From Endozoicomonas_A sp049275935 (GTDB lineage: Bacteria; Pseudomonadota; Gammaproteobacteria; Pseudomonadales; Endozoicomonadaceae): a stretch of 64,000 bases of DNA. The position numbers were made by a program, and so were the translations under genes. Shown one piece after another: positions 43,028 through 51,725 of the stretch. A model generated the notes under the pieces. It ran no database searches. It was not told where the DNA came from and saw only the letters and a program-made list of their open reading frames with translations. Positions within the stretch are counted from its first letter, which is position 1. Each line of letters opens with the position of its first letter. The stretch is from contig NZ_CP184830.1 of assembly GCF_049275935.1 (NCBI RefSeq), positions 4,278,001 through 4,342,000 on the forward strand, in the 5' to 3' direction.

Positions 43028-43941
43028 TAGTTGCTCGCTACCGGAGCTTCTGAAGGCTTTTCAGGCTCTGATTTTCTTTGTTGAAATACAACGGCTGAAA
43101 CAATCATCAGCAGCCCCACATAGGTGGAAATATGAATGCTCTCATCCAGAACATTGGCGATGAATATCAGTGAAAGGAAAGGGCTGAGATAGCTGATGTT
43201 GCTGATGACTGAGGTGTTTTTTGCCAGCTTGAGGGCTTTGAGCCAGAAAATATAGGCAAATCCCATCTCGACCAGTCCTATATACAAAGCCCCGCTGAGA
43301 CCTTCCACAGGAATAGGCCAGACACTGGACTGCCAGAAAACAGCCACCGTGATCCAGGGTAATCCGAACAGAAAGCACAACAGCAGGCCAACCTGTGAGT
43401 CACCCTTATTTCTGGCGTTTAAAATCCAGTACAAGGCCCAGATCAGGGTGCTGGAAAGCATCAGAATTACGCCCTCTGGGTTACCAAAGTTGAGATTTTC
43501 CAGCTCACCCCGGGTGCTGATAATTAATACGCCAAGATAGGCTAAGAGACAACAGATGCCATCCTTGAAACTCAGCTTGTTACCCAGCAGCGGCACAGCC
43601 AGCAATGTAAGCGCCAGAGGCCAGCTGTAATTCAGTGCCTGAGCCTGCTGGGCGGGCAACAGGTCATAGCCGCCAAACAGGACGATGTGGTAGAGGAAAG
43701 GGTTAAGAAAACCTAGCAGGATGTAAAGTCCAAAGTGCTCTCTGCCCTGTTGGATCAGTTGGGGCCACTTGCCCTGGGCAATGACAAAACCACCCAGAAG
43801 CAGGGTCGAAGTTAACACCGACCAGAATACCATTTGCCATGGATCAAGATGGTCGAGAGTGAGCTTGAAGGCGGTAGCAACGGTGGACCACATCAGGGCA
43901 GTGGCCAGAGCATAAAGGCAGGCTTTTATTTGTGAAGACAT
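43024..43941 (-). CDS. EamA-family (DMT) transporter
   Basis: A 305-residue drug/metabolite transporter with ten predicted helices in two EamA repeats: ALATALMWSTVATAFKLTLD at the start of the first and MLSSTLIWALYWILNARNKG at the start of the second. The LLPAQQAQALNYSWPLALTL and YLSPFLSLIFIANVLDESI segments are typical of amino-acid/metabolite exporters such as YddG, to which it is perhaps closest. The substrate cannot be deduced. It shares a transcript with trmN through a 4-bp overlap. Confidence 0.85.
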   Translation of the reverse strand: MSSQIKACLYALATALMWSTVATAFKLTLDHLDPWQMVFWSVLTSTLLLGGFVIAQGKWPQLIQQGREHFGLYILLGFLNPFLYHIVLFGGYDLLPAQQAQALNYSWPLALTLLAVPLLGNKLSFKDGICCLLAYLGVLIISTRGELENLNFGNPEGVILMLSSTLIWALYWILNARNKGDSQVGLLLCFLFGLPWITVAVFWQSSVWPIPVEGLSGALYIGLVEMGFAYIFWLKALKLAKNTSVISNISYLSPFLSLIFIANVLDESIHISTYVGLLMIVSAVVFQQRKSEPEKPSEAPVASNY

Positions 43942-44036
43942 AGGGTGTCAAGTCGCTTTAGTGGATGCTGGCTCAGGCGGCTGAAACGCGTCTTATATCA
44001 CGGCAATCTGCTTTACGCCATGAAGATTTAACAGCG

Positions 44037-45731
44037 TCAGCTCACGCCGTTCATCTTAAGGAAGTTTTCCAGAACCGCTTCCTGCATCCTCAGGTAGTGA
44101 AAGGCAGTTGTCGTGTCGGCCTCGGGGTTTGCCAGTAGAGTTTCCATGGCACTGTTGATGCGCTGACGGGAGTCATTGATGAGATGCGTGTCATTTTCCG
44201 AGAAGACTTTACTCGGTAGTGAGGTACCAATGGCATATTGATAGCACTGGCGTGTGAAGCTATTCATCGTTTCCTTGAACCGATCCAGAACTTCTTTGCT
44301 TGCAAATCCCGGAGTATTCAGAAGAGCCTGATCGATTTGTCTGACATCCTCCGTTTCACAATGAACGACATGCATTGTAAAGGCTGTTTCATCAAGCTCA
44401 GGCTTTTTCATAAAGTCTGAGTCTATTCGTGCTCCCCTGCTGTTTCTCAATACCAGTGTCGGCAGAGGATAGGTGGGGATATTGAACACCTGCTCCGGTG
44501 TATCCAGCTCATGGTTGGCTCTTACATCGGCTAATTGCTGCTCAAATACCCAATGATGTAACCGGGCTTTTTCAAGTGGCGTCACAGAATGGTTTTGAAG
44601 TTTTCCGGAAGGTTGAACCTGATATTGGGTCGCACTTTGCAAAACAGGATGTTGCTCAGCTGCAGATGTCAACATAGGGTTTGGTTGTCGGTCGGGTAAA
44701 TCCCCGACACCGTGTTGGGCATAAAGTCTCATGACTTCTGCCTGCATCTGATCATGGTTGAATTTCGTTGCTGTTTTTTCGGGTTCGGGAGCAACACCCT
44801 CAATCTTATCGATGAAAATCTCCAGTTCCGCTTTCAGTCTCTCGGTCAATGCTTCCATGCTACTGAGTTCCAGACTTTCAACCAGCCCCTGATGCCGGTG
44901 CCCCAGCGGTTCCTGCCAACCCATCAGTTTTCCCTGAAACTGTTTGAGGTCGTGCAGGTTCAGGACCGAGTCCGGATCTACGTTTCGCCGCAGACAGTGA
45001 GCTCTGAAGCCATCCTGGCCTGGTAAGAATCGCTTAGCCAGTTGCTGCCTTTTTTCCAGTGTCTTGAGCTGAGCAGCCTGTCCCAGATCTGAAAGCACAA
45101 ACATGTATTCGGTCACCGCCAGTTTGATAAGATGAGGCAGTGAGTCTGCTTTTTCCATGACGCTTATGACAGTGTCGCAGAAGAATTTTATGTCTTGATA
45201 ATCTGGAGTGGCGCCATTACCTGTTAGAAAATCTGTGAGCTTGGCTGCCTGATGATCAAAGTCGCGAATTGAGACATCCATCCCGGTTTCTCTTCTAATG
45301 GTTTGCAGACCCTTACGCAACCCTCGGATTTGCCACCTTTTGGCTTGCTTGAAAGATATGTTTGAGTCTTCTGGCACTGCGTTATTGCCCGGCATAAGGG
45401 CTGTCAGGATTCTTCTGGCTCGTGACGAAGGTTCAGGAAAAGTTTGGTTTTCTTTCGGTGTTTCAACGTATGGAAAGCGGGGAGGGAGTTCAACACCGGA
45501 GACCATGTGGGCAGGCAGTGACTGATCGGAAAGCTTTTTGGCCAGAAGGTAGCCTTTACTGATAACAGGGCGTTGCCGGTAATCAGAGCCACTGGTTTTT
45601 TTTCCGGTCATTTTACGAACAGGATGTTTGACTACTTCGGTCTTTTTTCCCCGGAAACGGGAAACCACATTATCCTTGACCGTTCGGGCAAATCCGGACA
45701 ATCCATGATAAACGCTGCTTAAAATGTGCAT
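44037..45731 (-). CDS. Large unknown protein, 564 aa
   Basis: Soluble, with a basic N-terminus (SRFRGKKTEVVKHPVRKMTG) and helical character after residue 120. No membrane segment, signal peptide, repeat or catalytic motif recognised. Stretches such as KQAKRWQIRGLRKGLQTIRR and RRNVDPDSVLNLHDLKQF are polar and helical. The upstream small genes at 45751 and 45961 face the same way. Together with the 579-aa protein at 39.9 kb it looks like lineage-specific accessory content, possibly host-directed; that is inference from size and composition only. Confidence 0.7.
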   Translation of the reverse strand: MHILSSVYHGLSGFARTVKDNVVSRFRGKKTEVVKHPVRKMTGKKTSGSDYRQRPVISKGYLLAKKLSDQSLPAHMVSGVELPPRFPYVETPKENQTFPEPSSRARRILTALMPGNNAVPEDSNISFKQAKRWQIRGLRKGLQTIRRETGMDVSIRDFDHQAAKLTDFLTGNGATPDYQDIKFFCDTVISVMEKADSLPHLIKLAVTEYMFVLSDLGQAAQLKTLEKRQQLAKRFLPGQDGFRAHCLRRNVDPDSVLNLHDLKQFQGKLMGWQEPLGHRHQGLVESLELSSMEALTERLKAELEIFIDKIEGVAPEPEKTATKFNHDQMQAEVMRLYAQHGVGDLPDRQPNPMLTSAAEQHPVLQSATQYQVQPSGKLQNHSVTPLEKARLHHWVFEQQLADVRANHELDTPEQVFNIPTYPLPTLVLRNSRGARIDSDFMKKPELDETAFTMHVVHCETEDVRQIDQALLNTPGFASKEVLDRFKETMNSFTRQCYQYAIGTSLPSKVFSENDTHLINDSRQRINSAMETLLANPEADTTTAFHYLRMQEAVLENFLKMNGVS

Positions 45732-45750
45732 CCTGCCTTCCCTGGCAATT

Positions 45751-45915
45751 TCAATCCTTCAGCAACTCGATATTAAAGGCCTGAGCCCGGCGTTTGGCGA
45801 TTTTCTCAGTATATGTATCGACACTTGAGCTACCGGTATAACCCAAAGCTTTCAGTTTCTTGTCCAGGCCGGTTTTGTCGAATTGGAAGAGTAGAAGGTT
45901 GATTTTTTCGTGCAT
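45751..45915 (-). CDS. Possible small protein, 54 aa
   Basis: ATG at 45915 opens MHEKINLLLFQFDKTGLDKK and continues with KALGYTGSSSVDTYTEKIAK to a TGA at 45751. Residue use looks like a real, helical, basic small protein. It lies between the 63-aa gene and the 564-aa gene, all in one direction, 19 bp before the latter's start. No ribosome site lies free upstream: a 13-bp perfect hairpin abuts the ATG. Confidence 0.4.
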   Translation of the reverse strand: MHEKINLLLFQFDKTGLDKKLKALGYTGSSSVDTYTEKIAKRRAQAFNIELLKD

Positions 45916-45948
45916 CTCTGGAAAACGATACTGCCTCGTTTTCCAGAG
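45916..45948. promoter_or_regulatory. Perfect 13-bp hairpin directly before the 54-aa ORF
   Basis: CTCTGGAAAACGA (45916-45928) and TCGTTTTCCAGAG (45936-45948) pair around seven bases. On the minus strand the stem ends at the base before the ATG of the 54-aa frame and starts 12 bp after the stop of the 63-aa gene. It may block translation initiation, or stabilise the 3' end of the upstream message; there is no U-tract on the minus strand. Confidence 0.55.
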
Positions 45949-45960
45949 TATTTCGCGTTG

Positions 45961-46152
45961 TCAAACCTGCGGCAGGTACTTATTTGCCTGGTAGAGGGGA
46001 TCGGAGGTGTAGCCATTACAGGCCAGAGGTTCCTGATTGCTGTCTGATTGGAGGGAGATAAGGTATTCCGGATAACGGATGTCGTCTATTTCGCCACCAG
46101 GGTGGGTAGCGTCCTCAAATAACCGTTTGTTGTCGAGTCCTGGATTATACAT
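45961..46152 (-). CDS. Small unknown protein, 63 aa
   Basis: Begins MYNPGLDNKRLFEDATHPGG and is preceded by AAGGAAG at good spacing, so translation is likely. Acidic, Tyr/Pro/Asn-rich, no membrane segment. It leads a row of three minus-strand genes (63 aa, 54 aa, 564 aa). The small leading protein could be a partner or chaperone of the large downstream product, as secreted effectors often have one; this is only a positional suggestion. Confidence 0.5.
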   Translation of the reverse strand: MYNPGLDNKRLFEDATHPGGEIDDIRYPEYLISLQSDSNQEPLACNGYTSDPLYQANKYLPQV

Positions 46153-46592
46153 GATCGTCTTCCTTTACGATGCTGTTTTTTAAGACTTTAAAACGGGAAA
46201 GATTTAAAGCGGTAAATTGTTTAATCAGTTGTCGATGAACGCAGTATTTTTATTTTCTCCGATCTGAAAGTATTCCTGTTAAGCCTTAAAGCTATTGAGA
46301 TTTGCAGCCCTGAAACATTCTGTCTGTGTTCTTCAGCTGTAAAGACTAAGGTATCGGATTTCTTTTCGACTGTCACTCTTTTGACGTGTGGTATTTTTTT
46401 GACGGCATCATCTGGATGCAGGCTCTCGCGGTTAACGCTGACAAATTCAGTTGAAAATGGGGATGCTCTGGAATGAGCGGGGCAAATTACTTATGCGGGT
46501 GATGCTATCCCACAGTCGATAGTGAGTGATCTTTACTGCCGAAATGGGCTTTCTGTTATATCATTATCCGTTCTCTAATTTTGAAAATCATT
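46153..46592. other. Divergent intergenic region
   Basis: 440 bp between the 63-aa gene and dusA. It must carry both promoters; no gene, repeat or clear operator noticed. Confidence 0.4.
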
Positions 46593-47606
46593 ATGCCAGT
46601 GACTCAGCCCAAACCCCTGGACCGTAAGTTTTCCGTTGCCCCCATGATGGCATTAACGGACAGACATTGCCGTTACTTTCACCGTTTGCTGTCGGAGCAC
46701 TCTCTGCTTTATACCGAAATGGTGACCACCGGGGCTCTGGTATTTGGCGATAAAGACCGTTTTCTCAGGCACAATCCTGAAGAGTATCCACTGGCCCTTC
46801 AGGTGGGTGGTCATGACCCTCAACATCTTGCCCGGTCAGCCCAGTACGCAGAACAGTCCGGATACCAGGAGATCAACCTGAACGTGGGTTGTCCCAGTGA
46901 CAGGGTTCAGAATGGTCGCATTGGTGCCTGCCTCATGGCAGAACCCGAGACAGTTGCGGAAGGGGTCAAAGCCATGAAACAGGCGGTGGATATTCCGGTA
47001 ACAGTGAAGCACAGGGTTGGCATAAACGGTCGTGATTCTTACGAGGAGCTGGTGGATTTTGTCGGAAAAGTGGCTGAAGCCGGTTGCGAAACATTTATTG
47101 TGCACGCGCGTATCGCAATTCTTGAGGGTCTGTCTCCCAAGGAAAATCGTGATATTCCTCCTCTAAAGCCTGAGTTGGTTTATCAGCTGAAAAAAGATTT
47201 CCCGCAACTGGAAATTACCATCAATGGCGGCATAGGAACCTTTGCCGAGATTGAACAGCATATGGAGCATGTGGATGGTGTTATGTTGGGCAGGGAGGCT
47301 TATCATAATCCCTATCTGATGGCTGAAGTCGATAATCGTCTATATGGTACCGGCAAACCGGTGATCGAGCGTCATCAGGTTGTTGAGAGAATGCTGCCCT
47401 ACATTGAATCCGAGCTGGCAAAGGGCGCGTTCCTGAGTCACATAACCCGTCATATGCTGGGTCTTTACCAGGGGCAGCCTGGAGCTCGTAAGTTCCGTCG
47501 TTATATCAGCGAAAATGCTCATAAAAATGGCGCGGGGCCAGAGGTGCTGCTTGAAGCAGTCAAGCAGGTTGAAAGTCTGAGGGAAAGAGCACAGGATGCG
47601 GCCTGA
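46593..47606 (+). CDS. dusA: tRNA-dihydrouridine(20/20a) synthase
   Basis: FMN-dependent reduction of U20/U20a in tRNA. The ATG at 46593 gives MPVTQPKPLDRKFSVAPMMA and 337 residues; a TTG four codons earlier is less likely. Motifs: APMMALTDRHCRYFHRLLS, LNVGCPSDRVQNGRIGACLM with the catalytic Cys, VTVKHRVGING, FIVHARIAILEGLSPKENR (DusA-specific) and ITINGGIGTFAEIEQH. The C-terminal RRYISENAHKNGAG matches DusA. Single-gene unit, convergent with rssC. Confidence 0.95.
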   Translation: MPVTQPKPLDRKFSVAPMMALTDRHCRYFHRLLSEHSLLYTEMVTTGALVFGDKDRFLRHNPEEYPLALQVGGHDPQHLARSAQYAEQSGYQEINLNVGCPSDRVQNGRIGACLMAEPETVAEGVKAMKQAVDIPVTVKHRVGINGRDSYEELVDFVGKVAEAGCETFIVHARIAILEGLSPKENRDIPPLKPELVYQLKKDFPQLEITINGGIGTFAEIEQHMEHVDGVMLGREAYHNPYLMAEVDNRLYGTGKPVIERHQVVERMLPYIESELAKGAFLSHITRHMLGLYQGQPGARKFRRYISENAHKNGAGPEVLLEAVKQVESLRERAQDAA

Positions 47607-47668
47607 GATAGTAAAAACTCCCAGTGGTAAGCGACGTTGAGCTGAAACCTTCTCTCTGGAATTGATCT

Positions 47669-48262
47669 TCAGCTCCTGTTTTTGTCTTCCTGTTCATCTT
47701 CATCATCTTGATTTTTGTTTTTATCTCGATGTTTATTTTCGTCTTGATTTTTGTCTTCATCAGGGCCATTGGTTTGAATCTGCTCAAGCTGCTTCACCAG
47801 TCCACTGAAGGTTTCCCGGTTTTCTTCGCTCAGACTCATTAATACCTTATGGGCGTCCAGAACTTTCCTGGCCTGACTGGACTGCTCCAGATTTCCATCG
47901 CAGGCAATGTCATGCATGTTCAGATTCAGGTTCAGTTTTTCATAGCCTTCCAGCTCCCTGACTATCACAAACACTCTGTCAAACCCCATACTCAGGAGAA
48001 TTCGGGTGATGTCATCTTTAGTAGAAATAATAACTGGCACCAGCCCCAGATTTTTTTTGGTTTGAATCGACAATTTGGCCAGGAGGCCCAGAGAGGTGCT
48101 GTCGATGGTGTCAGTGTCGGTCAGGTCAATAATGACAGAGGTGAAATCAGGCTTGCTAAGCATCTTTTCAAGAGAAGCACAGAGGGTTAGCCGTACTTCT
48201 CCCACCAGTTTCAGAATATAAGTGCCATCGCTTTTTGCGAACAGTATCTTTCCAGTAGTCAT
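47669..48262 (-). CDS. rssC: STAS-domain anti-sigma factor antagonist with charged repetitive tail
   Basis: Residues 1-110 form a STAS domain; the phosphorylatable serine is in TIDSTSLGLLAKL (S55). Such proteins switch partners with an anti-sigma kinase and are dephosphorylated by a PP2C protein, here encoded by the adjacent rssB. The name follows the Pseudomonas rssB-rssC pair. The last 30 residues are almost only D, E, K, N, Q and R (DEDKNQDENKHRDKNKNQDD and on), encoded by low-complexity DNA that is prone to slippage. It directly follows rssB (no spacing between stop and start codons). Confidence 0.85.
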   Translation of the reverse strand: MTTGKILFAKSDGTYILKLVGEVRLTLCASLEKMLSKPDFTSVIIDLTDTDTIDSTSLGLLAKLSIQTKKNLGLVPVIISTKDDITRILLSMGFDRVFVIVRELEGYEKLNLNLNMHDIACDGNLEQSSQARKVLDAHKVLMSLSEENRETFSGLVKQLEQIQTNGPDEDKNQDENKHRDKNKNQDDEDEQEDKNRS

Positions 48263-49435
48263 TCAGTCTCGAGCCAGGATCAGCAGGGCAACGTCATCTG
48301 GAATGGCTTTCATGGTTTCTAGCCCCAGCTTTTCTGTCAGCGCCGATACGGTGACGGCTCCCTCTTTAATAACAGACAACAAGTAGTCTTCCTTCTCCTG
48401 AAGTGTCTGCTGTGGCAGTACCTCCAGAATACCGTCGGACAGGATAGTCAAGGTAAATTGCTCGGGCAAGTCAATGGTGACATCTTCAAAAGTAGCGTCT
48501 TCAAATAGCCCTACGGGCAACCCCCGGCCTTCAATACAGCGGGTCTCTTCCGGCGTGGAAAGAATGGGCAGAGGGTAGTGACCGCCAAAGGCATAAGTCA
48601 GCTTTTTATCACGGGTGTCGACAACACCGCCAAAGACCGCAACATGTTTACCCAGGCCGGTTTCGAGAAGGCTACGGTTGAGGAAGTTGAGCACATGGGA
48701 AGGTTTGACCCTGACCCGTCCACCATGAGACTGATATTCCTTGAGCAGGTTCATGGACATGTGTTTCAGTAATACCGTGATAAAGGCCGAAGAAGCACCA
48801 TGGCCGGAGACATCAGCCAGGTAGAAGGCAAAACTGTGCTCGTTCAGGACGAAGTAGTCAACAAAGTCGCCACTGAGGTAGAGAGACGGGATGATCCGGT
48901 GGTCGACCTTGAAATTTTCAAAAATCAGGGGTTCCTGAGGCAGCATCTTCATCTGAACCTGGCGACCGGCCTTCTGGTCCTCCTGCAGCAGGTGCAGGTT
49001 GTTTTCCAGTGAGTGAATGGCCTCTTCAAGGCTTTCACGGTAGCGGCGGTTTTCAAGTATCAGCTGAGCATTTTCAAGAGCACGGTTAATGGCGTACTCA
49101 AGAACTTCCAGATCGACGATAGGCTTGATGATGTAATCACTGGCACCCAGGCGTAATGCCTGAACGACATCGGTCATGACACCGGCACCGGAAACCACAA
49201 TAAAGGGTGTATCCGGAGACATCTCCCGGACGTTTCGAAGCACTGCCAGTCCATCCATCTTCGGCATCCGAAGGTCACAGAGAATCAGATCCGGGGAGGT
49301 CTCTTTGAATACAGCCAGCCCCTGCTCACCATTTTCTGCCTGAAGAATATTGAATCCGCTGTCTTCGAGATAGGCTACGATGCTTTCTCTGACAATTGTG
49401 TCATCATCAATGACCAGGATGGTCCTGCTGGTCAT
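48263..49435 (-). CDS. rssB: Response regulator with PP2C (SpoIIE-type) phosphatase domain
   Basis: 390 residues. The receiver domain (1-120) has the acidic pocket DDD (10-12) and phosphorylation site D54 in LILCDLRMPKMDG, K in YIIKPI. A short coiled-coil linker (ENRRYRESLEEAIHSLENNL) joins it to a PP2C domain whose metal residues look intact: LSGDFVDY, ADVSGHGASSA, ILSDGILE and PDDVALLIL. This differs from E. coli RssB, whose phosphatase-like domain is inactive. The likely output is dephosphorylation of the STAS protein RssC, affecting a sigma factor such as RpoS. The order mlaA-rssB-rssC resembles Pseudomonas. Confidence 0.88.
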   Translation of the reverse strand: MTSRTILVIDDDTIVRESIVAYLEDSGFNILQAENGEQGLAVFKETSPDLILCDLRMPKMDGLAVLRNVREMSPDTPFIVVSGAGVMTDVVQALRLGASDYIIKPIVDLEVLEYAINRALENAQLILENRRYRESLEEAIHSLENNLHLLQEDQKAGRQVQMKMLPQEPLIFENFKVDHRIIPSLYLSGDFVDYFVLNEHSFAFYLADVSGHGASSAFITVLLKHMSMNLLKEYQSHGGRVRVKPSHVLNFLNRSLLETGLGKHVAVFGGVVDTRDKKLTYAFGGHYPLPILSTPEETRCIEGRGLPVGLFEDATFEDVTIDLPEQFTLTILSDGILEVLPQQTLQEKEDYLLSVIKEGAVTVSALTEKLGLETMKAIPDDVALLILARD

Positions 49436-49645
49436 ATTTATAATCCTGCCTGCTGGAGAGATCTGTCCAAACCTTTGTCAGGAAAATCTACGTCAAGGAA
49501 AACAGAGTGCATCTGACCTTAAACCATTATTGATTTGTCTGTGATGAAACATACTCTCAACCCGGCCTTGCTGCAAGCTGAGGGAAGGTAAAGCAAGGAA
49601 ATCTATCCGGAGCTGAGGTTCCGTTTTTTCTGGTCTGATCGTCGG

Positions 49646-49681
49646 ATTATATCGAGGCAGAATTGGCCAATTATGCCTCGA
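49646..49681 (-). promoter_or_regulatory. 30-bp near-perfect palindrome abutting a -10-like TATAAT, upstream of rssB
   Basis: TCGAGGCA (49652-49659) and TGCCTCGA (49674-49681) enclose AATTGG/CCAATT, leaving only one mismatched pair in 30 bp. On the minus strand TATAAT (49646-49651) begins directly after it, so the palindrome would cover the spacer and -35 region of an rssB promoter. That is the usual place of a repressor or activator site. It could instead be the 3' end structure of mlaA. Confidence 0.45.
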
Positions 49682-49730
49682 ATCAGTGGGTTAGGAGCCT
49701 GATTCAAGGCATTTGAAGAGGTACTACCTG

Positions 49731-50453
49731 TCAGAAGTCGTCTTCTGGCAGCTGACCTGTAATCAGGTATTCACGGCGTTGCAGATAGGCATCCCGAACA
49801 AAGGTATAGCTATCACCCACAATCAAATCTTCAGCGCTGAGCAGGGAGGAACGGGTGCTGACAATGTCCACTCCTCTTACAACCCATTGATTCCGTTCTG
49901 GCTCAAATTGTCCCTGAAGGTTCAACATGGAGTCTGGCAATAAGCCGATACCGGATCTGAGTGTTCTGGGCCCGAGAAACGGCAGTACAATATAAGGGCC
50001 CGACGGACTGCCCCAGTGAGCAAGCGTCAGGCCAAAGTCTTCATATTGCTGTTCAATCCCCAGTGGGGTGGCGACATCAACCAGTCCCAGCATACCTATC
50101 GTAGAGTTAATGCCGAAGCGACCAACTGAAGCCAATGCCTCACCGCCTTTAAACTGTAACAAAGCATTGGCAGCATTACGGATCTCGCCGAGGTTTGAGA
50201 AGAAGTTAGTGACCAGCTGCTGAATAGGTTTGGGAGTCACTGCATCATACCCTCTGGCCACTGGCCTCAGGGTATAGTCGTCCAGCGTATGATTGAATGA
50301 AAAGATTGCACGATTCGCTCGCTCCCAAGGGTCGTCGTAGGAGACAACAGCAGCACCGGCAGTCGAGATATACCCTGCCAGTAGCAGAGTGGGTATTAAT
50401 TTAACCATATTTTTTAGAGTATTTTTCAGGTTTGCAGCCAGTGCGCGTCTCAC
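49731..50453 (-). CDS. mlaA: MlaA/VacJ outer-membrane phospholipid-trafficking protein
   Basis: Removes phospholipids from the outer leaflet of the outer membrane together with porins and passes them to MlaC. 240 residues with DPWERANRAIFSFNHTLDDY, TNFFSNLGEIRNAANALLQF, RFGINSTIGMLGLVDVATPL, DFGLTLAHWGSPSGPYIVLP and FLGPRTLRSGIG, all family hallmarks. The start is probably GTG at 50453 with AGGA upstream. Odd point: MlaA is normally a lipoprotein, but this N-terminus (LLLAGYISTAGAAVVSYDD) has no lipobox cysteine and looks like a signal peptidase I substrate. The mlaBCDEF genes are elsewhere. Confidence 0.92.
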   Translation of the reverse strand: MRRALAANLKNTLKNMVKLIPTLLLAGYISTAGAAVVSYDDPWERANRAIFSFNHTLDDYTLRPVARGYDAVTPKPIQQLVTNFFSNLGEIRNAANALLQFKGGEALASVGRFGINSTIGMLGLVDVATPLGIEQQYEDFGLTLAHWGSPSGPYIVLPFLGPRTLRSGIGLLPDSMLNLQGQFEPERNQWVVRGVDIVSTRSSLLSAEDLIVGDSYTFVRDAYLQRREYLITGQLPEDDF

Positions 50454-50702
50454 GTTCCTGTCCTCGCTTTCCTTGTTGTTAGAAACTAGCCCAAATCATT
50501 GTGTGTAGAGTTATAGTTTGAATCATTTCACAGATGAGTGAAATAATTCATACGGATATTGATCTTTTAAGGATTCAAAAATCTGAAAAATGTATAAAAA
50601 TCTCTCAATCTTCCTGTGAATCTGCCAAAACCGCGAGCCTGCACCTATTTTACGGTGTCCGTTAAGGATATTTTCTGACCATGCCAGCTAAGGAGTATAC
50701 GT

Positions 50703-51608
50703 TTGGACAACCTGGCAATTATTCTCGTACTCGTTTCATCTTTCATGCACGCCGGCTGGAATTGTCTTGGCAAAAAAGTCAGGCCTTCAGGAGCCAGCTT
50801 TACCCTGTCCGTAATAATGGGGATGCTGGCTTTTGTGCCTCTGTTGCTTTTCTATATCGACTGGTTGGGAGAAATTTCCCGGGAAATTTGGCATTTGTTG
50901 ATTCTGAGTGGTCTGTTTCAGGCCATCTACTACCTGGGTTTGGGCCAATCATACCGTTTTGGTGATATGTCGTTGATGTATCCGGTCTCCCGAGCCCTGC
51001 CTGTTCTTCTGGTTCCACCGGTTATCGGTTTATTAGGTTGGGGAGCGGAGTTCTCATCGGATAAATGGCTGGCATTCAGCCTGATTGTTTCAGGCTGTAT
51101 CATCCTGCCATTGTGGCACTGGAGTGATATAAGCTGGTCTCATTACCTCAATTCTGCAACGGCCTTTGCAGTAATGGCTGCTGTAGGTATTACGGGATAT
51201 TCTGTGGTCGACAGTCAGGCTCTTATGTTGATGAGAGTACTGTGGCCCGTCGAAGGGGTGGCCTTCAAAAGTGCTCTGCTCTATTTGATTCTTCAGGCCA
51301 TCACAACCTGCCTCTGGCTGGTGCTTTTCACATTTCCTTTTCAGAAGCAGCGAAGGGAAATCGCACAGTTGTTTGCATCTCATCGGGGCACTCTGTTTTT
51401 TACAGGAGTGGCGATGTTCTCTACTTACAGCATTGTACTGGCCGCCATGGCATTTGCTGACAATGTCAGTCTGATTGTGGCTTTGCGACAAACCAGCATT
51501 CCTGTAGGTGTTTTGATGGGTGTTTTTCTGCTAGGAGAGAGGGGGTCGACACAAAAATGGTGGGGCACCGGATTCATCGTTTTCGGCTTGATTCTGGTAA
51601 GTATCTGA
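50703..51608 (+). CDS. EamA-family (DMT) transporter
   Basis: 301 residues, ten predicted helices. The start is TTG at 50703 (MDNLAIILVLVSSFMHAGWN when initiated), with AAGGAG seven bases before it; no ATG fits without losing the first helix. First repeat: SSFMHAGWNCLGKKV and YRFGDMSLMYPVSRALPVLL; second: VALRQTSIPVGVLMGVFLLG near the C-terminus, where the usual GE motif is LLGERGSTQKWWGTGFI. Substrate unknown. It is divergent from mlaA and 117 bp upstream of the FlgM-like gene. Confidence 0.85.
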   Translation: MDNLAIILVLVSSFMHAGWNCLGKKVRPSGASFTLSVIMGMLAFVPLLLFYIDWLGEISREIWHLLILSGLFQAIYYLGLGQSYRFGDMSLMYPVSRALPVLLVPPVIGLLGWGAEFSSDKWLAFSLIVSGCIILPLWHWSDISWSHYLNSATAFAVMAAVGITGYSVVDSQALMLMRVLWPVEGVAFKSALLYLILQAITTCLWLVLFTFPFQKQRREIAQLFASHRGTLFFTGVAMFSTYSIVLAAMAFADNVSLIVALRQTSIPVGVLMGVFLLGERGSTQKWWGTGFIVFGLILVSI

Positions 51609-51725
51609 CGATGCATAAGTAAATGAATCTGGCATGAAACCTGAATGGTAAAAAAGCCATGTTTTGGCACTGGAAGCTGAAAATATCTTGTGAGACTATC
51701 AGGTGCTTAGCAATCAGGAGGAATC

